A stretch of 64,000 bases of DNA. Origin: Cinnamomum chago. Its lineage: Eukaryota; Streptophyta; Magnoliopsida; Laurales; Lauraceae. The stretch's first letter is position 1. Each line of letters begins with the position of its first letter. Below, one piece after another: positions 23,664 through 36,000 of this stretch. The stretch covers positions 71,480,501 through 71,544,500 of the forward strand of contig CP142459.1 of NCBI GenBank assembly GCA_038049695.1, given 5' to 3'. Position numbers and translations under genes: made by a program. The notes below the pieces were generated by a model. That model ran no database searches and was not told where the DNA came from. It saw only the letters and a list, made by a program, of their open reading frames with translations.

Positions 23664-23839
23664 GGATCCCGATCCCCTTTTCGTCCAAACAGCCTTGTTT
23701 GGACGAATCAGGGGCCGCCACGCGGGGGGCAGAAGGAGGGCAGAGAAAAGAAATCAATTTCTCTTTCCTCCGCCCCCCTTCCACCCCGCATGTGTCGACC
23801 CCTTATTCGTCCAAACAGGAGATCAGGGGATCCTCTTCC
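23664..23839. mobile_element. Mutator-type MITE with 9-bp TSD
   Basis: A 176-bp element is flanked by perfect 9-bp duplications, ATCAGTATA, at 23655-23663 and 23840-23848. Its ends carry GGATCCC-type inverted motifs and inner CGTCCAAACAG / CTGTTTGGACG inverted repeats around a GC-rich core. A 9-bp duplication suits Mutator-like elements. Confidence 0.65.
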
Positions 23840-23848
23840 ATCAGTATA

Positions 23849-25030
23849 TGGGTGTGAATGCTATAGGAAAGGAAGCGAGTGGAGGAACTTCAAACTTCAT
23901 TAACAAATCAAGTACAAGTACAATTTTTGTCCAATCTCTTCTAAACTCCAGCCCCCACAGGGGCTTTCAGTTTCTCTGGGATGGTAGACTAGAAGTCTAG
24001 AAACTCTTTAGTGGAGCCTAACTAATGAAAATCTAAATTTTTCAAAATTTATACCCTCCCATTTTAGAGGGTTCATTCGAATTTTATCCCTATGTAAGTC
24101 GGTCCCATAGGAATAATATATAAGATTGTGTTTATCACGTGTTTTTTTTCTTTTTTAATCAGAATGTCATTTCTAAAGTGGTATCCAACTTTTATTGGGA
24201 TGAAATTTGGATATATTTTATCAACAAATAGAGCATTTATTTTGAACCAATCAGATTTTTTTTCTACTATTTCAACTCAAGAATTATGTAAGACAAAGCC
24301 TAAAAGTATGATCTCGGCTCCAGGCCAGCTCCTCTTTTTGAAGCTCACCTGCCGCGTCCCTTGTTTTTAACTTGCTGAAAGTGGTGTGAAGCTTCTTCTT
24401 CTTGCCTTTGTGTCTTTGCATCTATGAATAGGAAAAAGAATAAAGAAAAAGGACATCATGCCCCCAACCACTTTTGTCCCAAAGGAAGAAAGAGTGTGAG
24501 ATACAAGAGCCTGGGTGGCCCTTTCCTAGTAAAGATGTGCTTTCAAAAGCATGGGGGTGGTTTGGTGGGACCATCCACACCAATCATGCTTCTTAACTAA
24601 TTAATGTTTCTGACTTCTTCTCACTTCAAAACTAAAATCAATTATAGTAGTTCTGTAGATGCAACACAAACTGGCCACAAGAGTGGACGGGATGGATGAT
24701 TGGGGCCTCCATTTTACCAAGGCTTATAAATGTGGCGAATTTGAAACAGATGAGTTGTGTGGCCAATTTAAAAGAGATTCAAACTGTACACTCATTATGA
24801 ATAGATTTAGAGAACAAAAGGGAAAGGGAATCAATTCTATGTACCTAAGATCTGAGTACTAACCAAGAGTCGTGATCCTCTGAGGCTTTTAACTTAGACA
24901 AACCTGAGTTTTTCAGAATAATAATATTCAATAGATGGCCCAACTACTAAATTCAAAGAGTTCAAAATAAATGCCCTCTGGATATATCGGGTAACCTCAC
25001 ATTTTAGGTCAATCCAAGTTTCTTAACCAT
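23849..25030. other. Intergenic, no gene seen
   Basis: AT-rich sequence without recognisable genes or clear repeats; it leads into the tandem array. Confidence 0.5.
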
Positions 25031-27369
25031 TGGACTGACAGGTTGATGAGAAACATGATACGAAATATGCATAAGATAGAGTTAATCAGTTTTTACATTA
25101 AATAGTCAATCAAATAGTAGAAAAGACTTAAGATTAATGTAAGATTTAAGCACACCCCATATAACCGAAGGACGTTAATTTTGAACATTTGGATTTCAGT
25201 AGGTGAGCTCCATTTTTATATTCCACTCATATAACTCAGGATTTCTATAGGCTAAGGCCTCCAGACTCCGGATTCACTCACAAAATGAATAACTGATTAA
25301 CCGATCATTTCAATTTTAATCGGTTTAGGATGAAATGTGGAACACATTTGGATTGGACAAAGGCTTGAAGTTGACGACATTAACGGGTACAATGGAGCCA
25401 ACAAACTTATGAGTTGGACTGACAGGTTGATGAGAAACATGATACAAAATATGTATAAGATAGTGTTAATCAGTTTTTACATTAAACAGTAATCAAATGG
25501 TAAAAAAGGCTTGATTAATGTAAGATTTAAGCACACCCCATATAACCGAAGGACATTCATTTTGAACGGTTTGAATTTCAATAGGTGAGCTTCATTTTTA
25601 TATTCCACGCATATAACTCAGGATTTCTCTAGGCTAAGGCCTTCTAGACTCTGGATTCGCTCACAAAATGAATAACTGATTAACGATCATTTAAATTTTA
25701 TAATCGGTTTAGGATGAAATGTGGAACACATGGGGATCGAACAAAGGTAGGACTTGGTTGAAGTTGACGACATTGATGGCTACAATGAAGCCAACAAACT
25801 TATGACTTGGACTGATAGGTTGATGAGAAACAAGATACGAAATATGCATAAAATAGTGTTAATCAGTTTTTACATTAAACGGTCAATTAATGGTAGAAAA
25901 GACTTGATTTGATTAATGTAAGATTTAAGCACACCCTATATAACCGAAGGACGTTAATTTTGAACGGTTTAGATTTCAATAGGTGAGCTCCATTTTTATA
26001 TTCCACTCATATAACTCAGGATTTCTATAGGCTAAGGCCTCCTAGACTCCGGATTCACTCACAAAATGAATAGCCGAATAACCGGTCATTTAAATTTTAA
26101 TCGGTTTAGGATGAAATGTGGACCACATTGGGATCGGACAAAGGCTTGAAGTTGACGACATTAATGGGTACAATGGAGCCCACAAACTTATGAGTTGAAC
26201 CGACAAGTTGATGACAAACATGATACGAAATATGCATAAGATAGTATTAGTCAGTTTTTACATTAAACAGTAATCAAATGGTAGAAAATGCTTGATTAAT
26301 GTAAGATTTAAGCACACCCCATATAACCGAAGGACATTCATTTTGAACGGTTTGAATTTCAATAGGTGAGCTTCATTTTTATATTCCACGCATATAACTC
26401 AGGATTTCTCCAGGCTAAGGCCTTTTAGACTCTGGATTCGCTCACAAAATGAATTACTGATTAACGATCATTTAAATTTTATAATCGGTTTAGGATGAAA
26501 TGTGGAACACATGGGGATCAAACAAAGGTAGGACTTGGTTGAAGTTGACGACATTAGTGGTTGCAATGAAGCCAACAAACTTATGAATTGGATTGACAGG
26601 TTGATGAGAAACATAATACGAAATATGCATAAGATAGTGTTAATCAGTTTTTACATTAAACAATCAATCAAATGGTAGAAAAGACTTGATTAGTGTAAGA
26701 TTTAAGCACACCCCATATAACCGAATGACGTTAATTTTGAACAATTTGAATTTCAATAGGTGAGTTCCATTTTTATATTCCACTCATATAACTCAAGATT
26801 TATACAGGCTAAGACCTCCTAGGCTCCGGATTCGCTCACAAAATGAATAATTGATTAACGATCATTTAAATCTTATAATCAGTTTTTGATGAAATGTGGA
26901 GGAACACATGGGGATCGGACAAAGGCTTGAAGTTGACGACATTAATGGCTGCAATGAAGCCAACAAACTTATGAGTTGGACTAACAGGTTGATGAGAAAC
27001 ATGAAACGAAATATGTATAAGATAGTGTTAATCAGTTTTTACATTAAACAGTCAATCAAATGGTAGAAAAGATTTGATTAATGTAAGATTTAAGCACACC
27101 ACATCTAATCGAAGGACGTTAATTTTGAACGGTTTGGATTTCAATAGGTTAGCTCCATTTTTTTATTTCACTCATATAACTTAGGATTTCTCTAGGCTAA
27201 GGTCCTCTAGACTCCGGATTCACTCACAAAATGAATAACTAATTAATGATTTTTTAAATTTTATAATTGATTTAGGATGAAATGTGGAACACGGGGGGGG
27301 GGGGGGGGGGGGGGGGACTTAATTGAAGTTGACAACATTAATGGCTCCAATGAAGCCAACAACCTTATT
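25031..27369. repeat. Tandem array of ~390-bp units with A-B dimers
   Basis: Six units start at about 25031, 25415, 25808, 26196, 26589 and 26977, marked by GACAGGTTGATGAGAAAC and followed by CAGTTTTTACATTAAA and GATTTAAGCACACC. Lengths alternate 384, 393, 388, 393, 388 and about 392. Units 1 and 3 share TTCTATAGGCTAAGGCC, and units 2 and 4 share variants such as CACGCATATAAC and an extra ACTTGGTTGAAG near the end. The array is thus built of ~780-bp dimers. No coding frame runs through it. Confidence 0.9.
27293..27316. repeat. Run of 24 G within the last array unit
   Basis: The run replaces the segment that in other units reads TGGGGATC..ACAAAGGTAGG. It may be a real slippage expansion or an assembly or base-calling artefact. 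Confidence 0.9.
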
Positions 27370-27574
27370 AGTGGTCAGTGCTGCACCAAAATTCCTGACC
27401 ACTGTGGGTGCACCTGCGTCTATGTCTTTCAACTGCCAACATCTTAAATGTATGATGTGACCAATCACAAAACGAAATGCGAGAGTGAAAGAGTCTAATT
27501 GGAGGAGAAAGTGACGGTGAGATATTCTCCTGATATAGGGCCCATTTGGTATTACCTTTTATCAGTGCAGCCTT

Positions 27575-27764
27575 TTTACACTCTTTTCATTTTATGCTAC
27601 TATGATTGATCCTTGGTCATTATTGGATTGAATATAAAAAATTATCTATGGTTAAAATATTATTAAATTTTACACTCTTTTCATTTTATGCTACTATGAT
27701 TGGTTCTTGCTCATTGTTGGATTGAATCTAAAAAAATATTTATGGTTAAAATATTATTAAATTT
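27575..27764. repeat. 93-bp tandem duplication
   Basis: Two AT-rich copies begin TTTACACTCTTTTCATTTTA at 27575 and 27668, about 90 percent alike by eye. No coding capacity. A shorter 27-bp duplication (TCAAAACCACAAATCCACC core) lies at about 28,055 and 28,105. Confidence 0.8.
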
Positions 27765-29005
27765 TAAAACTATCTAATCAAGGTCTAAATAATCCAATTT
27801 TGTTTTCCACACCCCAAAAAGGGAAAAAAGAGAAAAGTAATAGGCATGCTCTAGTATATAATTAATTAGTAGAAATGTAAGTCTATTTTGGCCATTGATG
27901 GTTGAAATAAGAACCATAGATTGCATCACAAACGCTCCCTTCCTTGGTGACGGTATTATTTGAATGTCAAAATTTTCCCATATCAGGAAAGTCTCTAGGT
28001 GCAGATGCCCAGATCCAGACGTTAAAGAGGTGGGACCCATAAAAGGGCTTTTATCAAAACCACAAATCCACCTTCACCAAAATTTTCCGGTTTTTTTTTT
28101 TTTCAAAACCACAAATCCACCTTCACCAACGCTAAGGTACCAGCATGGTACAGAACCCATCAGACAATTGGGTTTTGAAAAGTTTTACGTATGTTTTCAC
28201 CTTTTTGGAGCACAGGCAAGATTTTTGTGTGAATTTTCAAAACAGAGCAAAGATTTTCAGTATATTTTTATATTTTTAGCACCCCAAAAGAAAATGGATC
28301 CGCCCCAGCCAACATGCACGTTTCCCAATGGAACACGGTCAAACAGAAACATAGCCAACAAGCAGGGTTTTCAAGTTTTAACGTAAGTCGAATTTAGAAC
28401 AGGTTAAGGTTTTAGGTTGGTTGTTCCCGCCCCGCCCGCCTCGCCTCATTTTCTTTCATTCATTTATAACTTCGTAAGTTTTATACCAAAAAAATCGACA
28501 CGAAAAAAAGAAAAAAGAAAAAGAAGGGATCCATGGGAGGGTTACAAGATTTTATTTATGGGTTTATCTGTTCTCATGGTGAGAACTATAGGTGGGGCCC
28601 ACCTATTACCCAATCCAAAACCTTGCAATGGATAGAGACCCCTTATAGTCACACACAATGTGAATGAACTGAACCATTGAATCGACTATATATCCATATG
28701 AATGAATTGTGTTTGTCAGCCATAGATGAAGGGATTAAAATCATGGGATTGGAGCCAAACTTGATATTCGGGATGGTCCCATATAGATCTTTCAATCCCC
28801 ACCAATCCCATTCCAAAATGAGGCCCACACAAAAAATTTCTCACTAGATCACATCCCTTTATTTTGTAATCTTTAGTAAAAGTGTAATACAATATAACTT
28901 TGCAAAAAGTCCAACCTGCCTTAGGGCCATAAATCTGTCACGGGTTGGGTCGAGTACAAGGCAACTCATGCGTCAATCAAGTATTGATCACCCATTGCCA
29001 TCCCC

Positions 29006-29268
29006 TTTTTTTTTTTTTTTTTTTTTTGACCTTTTTTTTTTTTTTTTTGTTATTCTATAGAGCCCGGTACACCTGGAAAGGAAGCCCAACGAAGTGGGAA
29101 AAAAGCCCATCACACCTGAGAATAAAACCCACCGAGATGGAAATAAAGCCCAGCACATCTGGGAAGAAAGCCCACATATACACATGCAGGAATACATAGG
29201 GGGGAGGTAGGGATTGAACCCCTAACCTCCCCAATAAGAACCCAACTCCTTAGCAGTGGGGTAAGGAG
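29006..29268 (-). mobile_element. tRNA-derived SINE
   Basis: The plus strand starts with two T tracts (29006-29049), the poly(A) tail of a minus-strand element. The head at about 29,205-29,268 contains, on the minus strand, a B box GGTTCAATCCC and upstream CACTGCTAAGGAG in the A-box position. The body has repeated AAGCCCA..CTGGGAA segments. No target duplication could be found. Confidence 0.6.
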
Positions 29269-29958
29269 CGTAGTGGAATTAAGTAGAGGGCAGAGACATG
29301 CAAAAATTGCGGTCCACTCATGGCAGGGATCCGATGCCGTCCAAACACCAATTATAGATCAAGATCTCGATCAAACGAAGAGAAATCAAACCAGTGTACA
29401 GTACACTTGCTTATACTTCTGGGCCAGGTGGCCAAACTCAAACCACCCCATGGAAGTGGGTAAGGCAGGTCACCCGTTCAACACAACCTGATCCTTAACC
29501 CCGTTCAAGTTGTGAGAGTTACCCCTCAGCACAAAGAAATCCGTGTTGTAGATGAAAGGACTTAAAAAAGATATAAATGTCCCAACACAAAGAATGGTAC
29601 AGTCTGCCTGTGGAGCCCACCAAATACAAGGTGGGAATGATCTCAATTGAGTCCCCGGGATGTTTAAAATATAAATATAATTGCATCATTCTAACCCCTA
29701 AAACTGTTTCAGGACAGTAGCTTTTTTAGGCTTTCGGCCTGTGGCAATTCTTGGGAGGTAAAATATAACATGGTAAGTTGATCGTGGGTTATATAGGTTG
29801 GTGGCACAAAAAAAAAAACACAGTTCTTACTTTTGGAATATAGATTTAAATTTAAAAAAAAGACGAATCTCCCACTAGTAGTGGAAATCAATCCAATGAG
29901 CTCAAGAAACAACACTGGATAAAAGAATCTTGCCAGCAACATTGGATTTTTACACTGG

Positions 29959-29959
<1 letters not shown>

Positions 29960-29990
<31 letters not shown>

Positions 29991-29991
29991 A
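29960..29991. repeat. TA microsatellite
   Basis: About 15 TA units just downstream of the protease gene's stop codon, probably within or beyond its 3' UTR. Confidence 0.9.
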
Positions 29992-30033
29992 TGATAAATA
30001 TAGATATAGATATAAATACAGTAATATTCAATC

Positions 30034-33000
30034 CTATAGCACTGCTATAAAAAAAGATGGTAGGAGCAACCTCAGCAGATAAAATTGCCAGGATGGAACT
30101 CCAGTCAAAGGAAGGGCAGCAGCATGGTTTGGAGGCGTCCTCCCTGCAACTGCCGGAGAAACTGCATGACTGCCGGGAGAATTCTGCTGCTCGCTTGTAG
30201 GCAATGGATTCTGCAGCCCGTCGTGAGGAGGTGCAGTAAGTGGTACTCTGGTGCTCCCATCCAAATCACGACCTGTCCATCCAATACACCCATGTCAATT
30301 GGAGCTTAATTCAAGAAAGGCTTTATAGAGTACCCAGTTTCCATTCCTTCCAAGTAATCTATAATTGCTGCAGTTAATATGGCCCAGTAGTACCTTGTCC
30401 AGATTGTTCTTGTGTTTGAATCCTGCACTAGATGCCACTGACCACAAATCATATGGACTGGCCCAGTAGTACAACATCCATTTTGAACTCATGGAAATAG
30501 AGCACAATCCCATCCCATCGGTAAAAATTTTACCACAAGAAAACCCATAATAGGAACCATATGATGAAAGGACATTCCATGGGAGGTTGTGCCACGAGTC
30601 CAACATCACCGCCTCGATCAGGATACCTTCCCCAAGCATAGCAGTTGGGTTTGGTCTCATCATATTCTTAAGTCTTAACTCACAAATTTTCTAATCCAAT
30701 TAAACTTTTCACAGGCACGGCAATTGAAAACAGATGCCTCATATTTCAACTCGGAAATATTGAACATTGAAAGGTGTCATAGGAGGCTGAGCTCACAATT
30801 AGAAGGAGACCATCCGAGCTTTAGATTCTCACGATCAAACACTATGCGGTAACCCGTCATAAAATTCTCTGCATACCAGGGAAAAAAACCTCTGCATTAA
30901 AAAATAATATCTCCTACACTAATAAAAGATTAAGGAATATATAATAACAAATACACTGGTAAAGAGTACTGAAGGAAACTCACGCCCAATGGTGCCAATG
31001 TCTTCTGCTGCTGACTGTAGAGCTAAACAAAATCCAACCAACTCTCCCTGCATCGTTCAAGGGGATCATTACTCATTAATGTTCTCTCTCATCATACACC
31101 CAAATCACATGCTCCTTTTGGACACATGAATTCAGCTTTTGAAGCCTAGATGGTGAGTTTCCACCAAGGAACAAGTATGACAAGCAATCATACTACCATT
31201 ATCCTTTCAGCTCTCTTCTAGGTTCAAGGAAATAATGATGATTGTCATTACAACTGACACTACGCACCTTCTTAAAGTACGGAAAAATGGGATTGCGAAC
31301 CACATAGCTAATATTCTCCGCAAACGTTAGAGTCACCATAGGAATCTCAGGCAAATTTAGAGAACTGTTCCCACAAGGAGTCACTATCAGAACAGAAGGA
31401 TGCAATTAAGTTTGTAAAGTTTCACTTCAATTTAAATATTGTAAATTCACCTGGCCTTGTAACAATATTCCCAAGGATCTCCATCGGGGATGAAACTTGA
31501 AGCATTCATTTGTCTGTCAAACTATCATTTCAAGGAGTAACCTTATATTCAGACTTAAGACAAAGAATAGAATTTCCTTCATTGATGTCCCAGGACAAAG
31601 AAAATACCTCCACAGTAACTCTCTCATACACATCAGCTGGGAGAAATGTGAAAGATGTTCCACTGTCAACCAATGCCCGGAAACCAGTGTGTTTTAGACA
31701 TGCAGTCCCAATACAAAAACTGTCCACCCCAACACTATAGTCGACACTGTACTCCAAATTACAAAATTCATTGTTTAAAAAAAGTAGGTGAAAAAAGAAA
31801 GAGACATTGAGTACCATTTGTGCAAAATGAATAACCACCAAGAGCTTAAGGCTATAATACAGAACGAATGAGCACTATTTAGAAGCCACATAATTCTAAA
31901 ATGATGCATCATGGATTTGACTCAAGCAGATAATTACATATTCAAGTATAAATTACAATTTCATCTGGAATATGGCATGTGCCAGAAGTCAAAACTCGAC
32001 CTCAATAAATAAACGGGGAAGAAATATGTATGGCATTACTTAGCAGAGGCGGTGAAATAAAAAGTGGGGCAAAAAAAAAGAGAAGGTACATGTCTCAGTA
32101 AGTCAGTAGTACCTACATAGTGCAGGTTTTGTAGGAAAAAATTGGAAAGAAAAATATTCATCTTTCCACATTTAACCATTCCAAAAAAAAAAAGTATTCA
32201 TCATCTGGGAAAGATTTAGAAAAGAATAAAAAGAACAGAAAAAATAATAATAACACTTAGTGTAACTTCCATTCTCCCTCATCAACATCTTATCCAATTC
32301 CAGTGAGGGCTGAGGGGCCATTGACAGTGGCGACTTGACAAGTGAAACCTTATCTGTCACAATCCACAACATTATTCCAAAATAAAGTAAAACTTTTCTA
32401 AAACATGACTAGGATTTTTTTTCGTTCTTTCATTATATCAAACAGGAGTTTCTTTTGTTTCTTCCCTTCCAAGAATTACTAGGGAAAAAATATATATATA
32501 TATATATTCTTTTTCCGAAAAATAAGGTTCTATATACTGATAGCTGTCAAAGAACATCTACTGGTGTGAGATGATCAGAAACAGTACAACAAACAAAGTA
32601 TTATTTTTTCTAATGATAACTTTCATTAAAAGGAATTATCAGTACAACAAACTAAGTGTTCCAGCCTCCAGGAACTAGAACGAAAGACCAGTAAAGATTT
32701 GCAATGCAGTCATCACAAGAGTCATGTTAGATTGTAGAGTGACCAGTAAAGATTTGCAATGCAGTCGTCACAAGAGCTGTGTTAGGTTGTAGAGTGACAC
32801 AACTATCCCATAAATGGGACAGGTGGAAAAGTAGAGTTAGCAATAACCAAATAGATGGGATAAGGCTTCTATGATGATATGTGGATATACTATTATGCCG
32901 ATAATTAGTGCATGCATCACCATTCATGAATAGTCTTAAGCTGACTTACTATTTTCCTTCCCAAGCCAAGAATGGTGTAGATTGTTGGGTAGACATTCCT

Positions 33001-36000
33001 TGATCCCCAATGAAAATTCTCCCAGAATCATCTTCGTTAAAACACATTGAGAATGAGTTGCGCACCAACCCTGCTTTTGCAAGGAAGCTTGGAACTGAAA
33101 TATCCCCAAATCCTAAACCAAGAAGGCCATCAGGAGCAATTCCATCCAAATAACCACCAGTTTGCTTTCTACCACAGCTACATTAAAGAAAATAGAAAGA
33201 AAATTTAGTGCACGGCCAGAAACAAATTTTGTAAAGAAGATAGTGCAATTTGCAAGTTGGAAATGTACATTGGAGCAAGAAACAAAGAGAGCATACCCGA
33301 TAATTACTGGAGTCTGCACGGTACCAGAAGATGCATGTGTGTCATTCGACATTAAGTACAGTGTATCCTCCACCAACATTCCTGAACTTGATGTATTTTC
33401 AGAGAAATAGTTAACAGTGTAAGGACAGGGCTGGTCTGGGGATTTGCAGTTAGGGAGATTTGCACATAGATCATGACTGCAAGAGAGTGGCTTGCTCGTT
33501 CTTGACTCGGATGGGCTATACACACTTAGATCTCTGTCCTGCATAATAGATGCCCCAAATACCAGGGAGCACCTGCCAATCAATCATTGGAAATAAGTGC
33601 TAAACCTGTTACAAAGTCTAAGCAATGCAGCTCAAGACTTAACAACTCATTCAAAGAAATAGGACTGGACAGATTCAATCTGCATCTATAAAGGGAAAAA
33701 AAAAGGGATGAGATTATGATTAATTTCTTAGCCATCAAATTTTTCATATAAATTATCTGAGCTTTCTTTCTATTTTTAATTTTTTGAGTGGTAAAATGAC
33801 TTGAAGCGGCAACTGTGTGGTTAAAATGATGAGCACCTTCCAACTGTGCTACATGCAATTGTTAAAAAAAGACGAAAGAAAAAGATCTTGACTTTCTATG
33901 TATCTGAAGTTACGGGGTTGTGCGTTAGCCATACCCAAACTCACCGTCAGATTAGCGGATTTGTTGGAAGAATGAGAAATGATACTTTTCAGAGACGTGT
34001 ATTAAAAACCACTTTTCCCCTTTTCATCCTTCTCTGCTTTTATTTTTTCTTCAATAGAACCATTCTCTAACAGAACTCGTTGATAAAAACACAAAACAAC
34101 AAATCAAGATGGAACCACCAGAATCCCTACTGGGCTCCAGGTAACTCATCAGACTCATTTGTTTGGGGGTCCAACAGTCATATAAAGTGTTTTTTACCCC
34201 TTTTGCAACCCTAGCTCACTTCTCTTTCTGTGTTTCCCTCTTTCCTCTCGTCGAGGGTCCTTAAGAGCTGATTGTTTGCCAGATTTCATCATCTGAAGTC
34301 CTTGGATTTTGATTCTTTCCCCCAATTGTCTCATCATATTCCTTCGTACCCTCTACTTATCTCTTTAAAGGCTTCTAGCGCTTAAGTCTAACAACTCTTT
34401 GAGCTAGAAATCAAGAGTTCAAACCTATTTTTGAGATCTAGACTTGAAAAGCTTGAGCAACCAAAGGAAGGTTTCAAGAAATTTCATGTTTTTGTGTTTT
34501 TGCTTAATGGATTCTCTAATCATTGTGTTAAAATGCATTTAGATTCATGCCAGCCCTTCATTATTAACATAAACATACAACACGCTTCTTTTCTTACTGT
34601 TCTGTTCTGTGGTGAGTTATGAGTATGGCTGGGAGATAGGAGACCTGGAATCATATTAGAGGTAAAATCTATGCTTCCAGTCTGCCTTATTATTATCATG
34701 TTATTTTCTGCTCATGATTTATAAAATGTTAAGACATGTTAATTTAAAGTGTTAAACTTACATACTAATTTGTCAGATAATTTTATCAACTTTGTCTCAT
34801 CTAACCACAAAAGATAAAGAGGTAGCACTCCAGAAAGTATGCAAGGAAAAAAATTCTAGCATGAACATGTGACTTCAAAACAACCAAGATATAAAAGCTT
34901 GTACCAAGGAGCAAGGACTGATAGTTTTTTTGTGAAATTACATGGATGAAGGCAGCAAAAATAAACTTGTCAAAAATAGATAAGGAAAATAAATTAGGGA
35001 TGTCAGCCTACCAGACCATAGTAATTAGCAGACAAGGGAGCACATTGTATGCAATCACATGGCACCCAAAATAGATCACTTTCAGTATCTAATGCAACAA
35101 GAAATGAAACATTTGGCGTCCCTATATCAATCCATGTATAGTGTAACCTGTCCATCAAGCAAAGAAGCATCTCAGATATAGGTATACGCACATAATAAAA
35201 TGTAAGAAATAATCAATAATGGCGGAAAACATGAGATCAAATTAATTATAAAGTCTTTAAGAAATAAATTAATATCAACATTAATGGTTAAGTCCAACTA
35301 TACTTGTGGAAACATGAGCGGACCTACCTTATGATATGTCAGATCTTGAAATCCCAAAGAGGTGAATGGGCTCTTGGACCATGCCCCACATAAGTCTAAA
35401 CAATCGCCCCATATGTCTTATGTCTAAACCTTCGTCTCCTTCTCTCTGTCTAAAAAAGCTCTTCTTTTTACCCTTTTTCTCTCATAGTTTCTCTTGCCGT
35501 CTTTTCATTGCTTCATCATTTTCTTCTTCTTTTCAATCACCCGCTAACTATCCAAATCTTAAGAAGTCCCTCTTGATCCGATCCAGCTCAATTTCCTTTT
35601 TTCGTTTTCCCTCTTGGATGATTTAGTGTTGAAAATCAATTATTTCTTTATTTTTCCATAACCCATGGCGAAAAGATAATCAGGACTTTTGCATGTTTCT
35701 TCTTGCACTTTCATTGTGATTTCAGACACTTGTCTAACATTTTCTTTTGTTCATTTGCAATATTACTGCTGTTGTCCTTGCAATTCATGTTTGTTGAATC
35801 TTACGTGGATGGAAGAGATTTTAATTTGTAGGTTTTGTGTATACACTATCTGATTTAAAGAAATCAAAATTGGATCTTATGTGAATTGTATTTCTTATTG
35901 ACCATGTGCCTTTGGATTTATGATTTGCTTAGATCACTGTTGTATCATGTTGTGCCTTACTGTTACATCTATTGGCCAATTTTTACAATTATGTTGTCCA

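Noticed and set aside
30295-30663. 122-codon frame between the last two protease exons
   Set aside because: The splice sites and family match place this stretch in an intron.
31268-31405. Apparent frameshift in protease exon 7 when the nearest acceptor is used
   Set aside because: Using the acceptor at 31365 (AACAG) restores the family sequence in frame (SSLNLPEIPMVTLTF), so there is no lesion.
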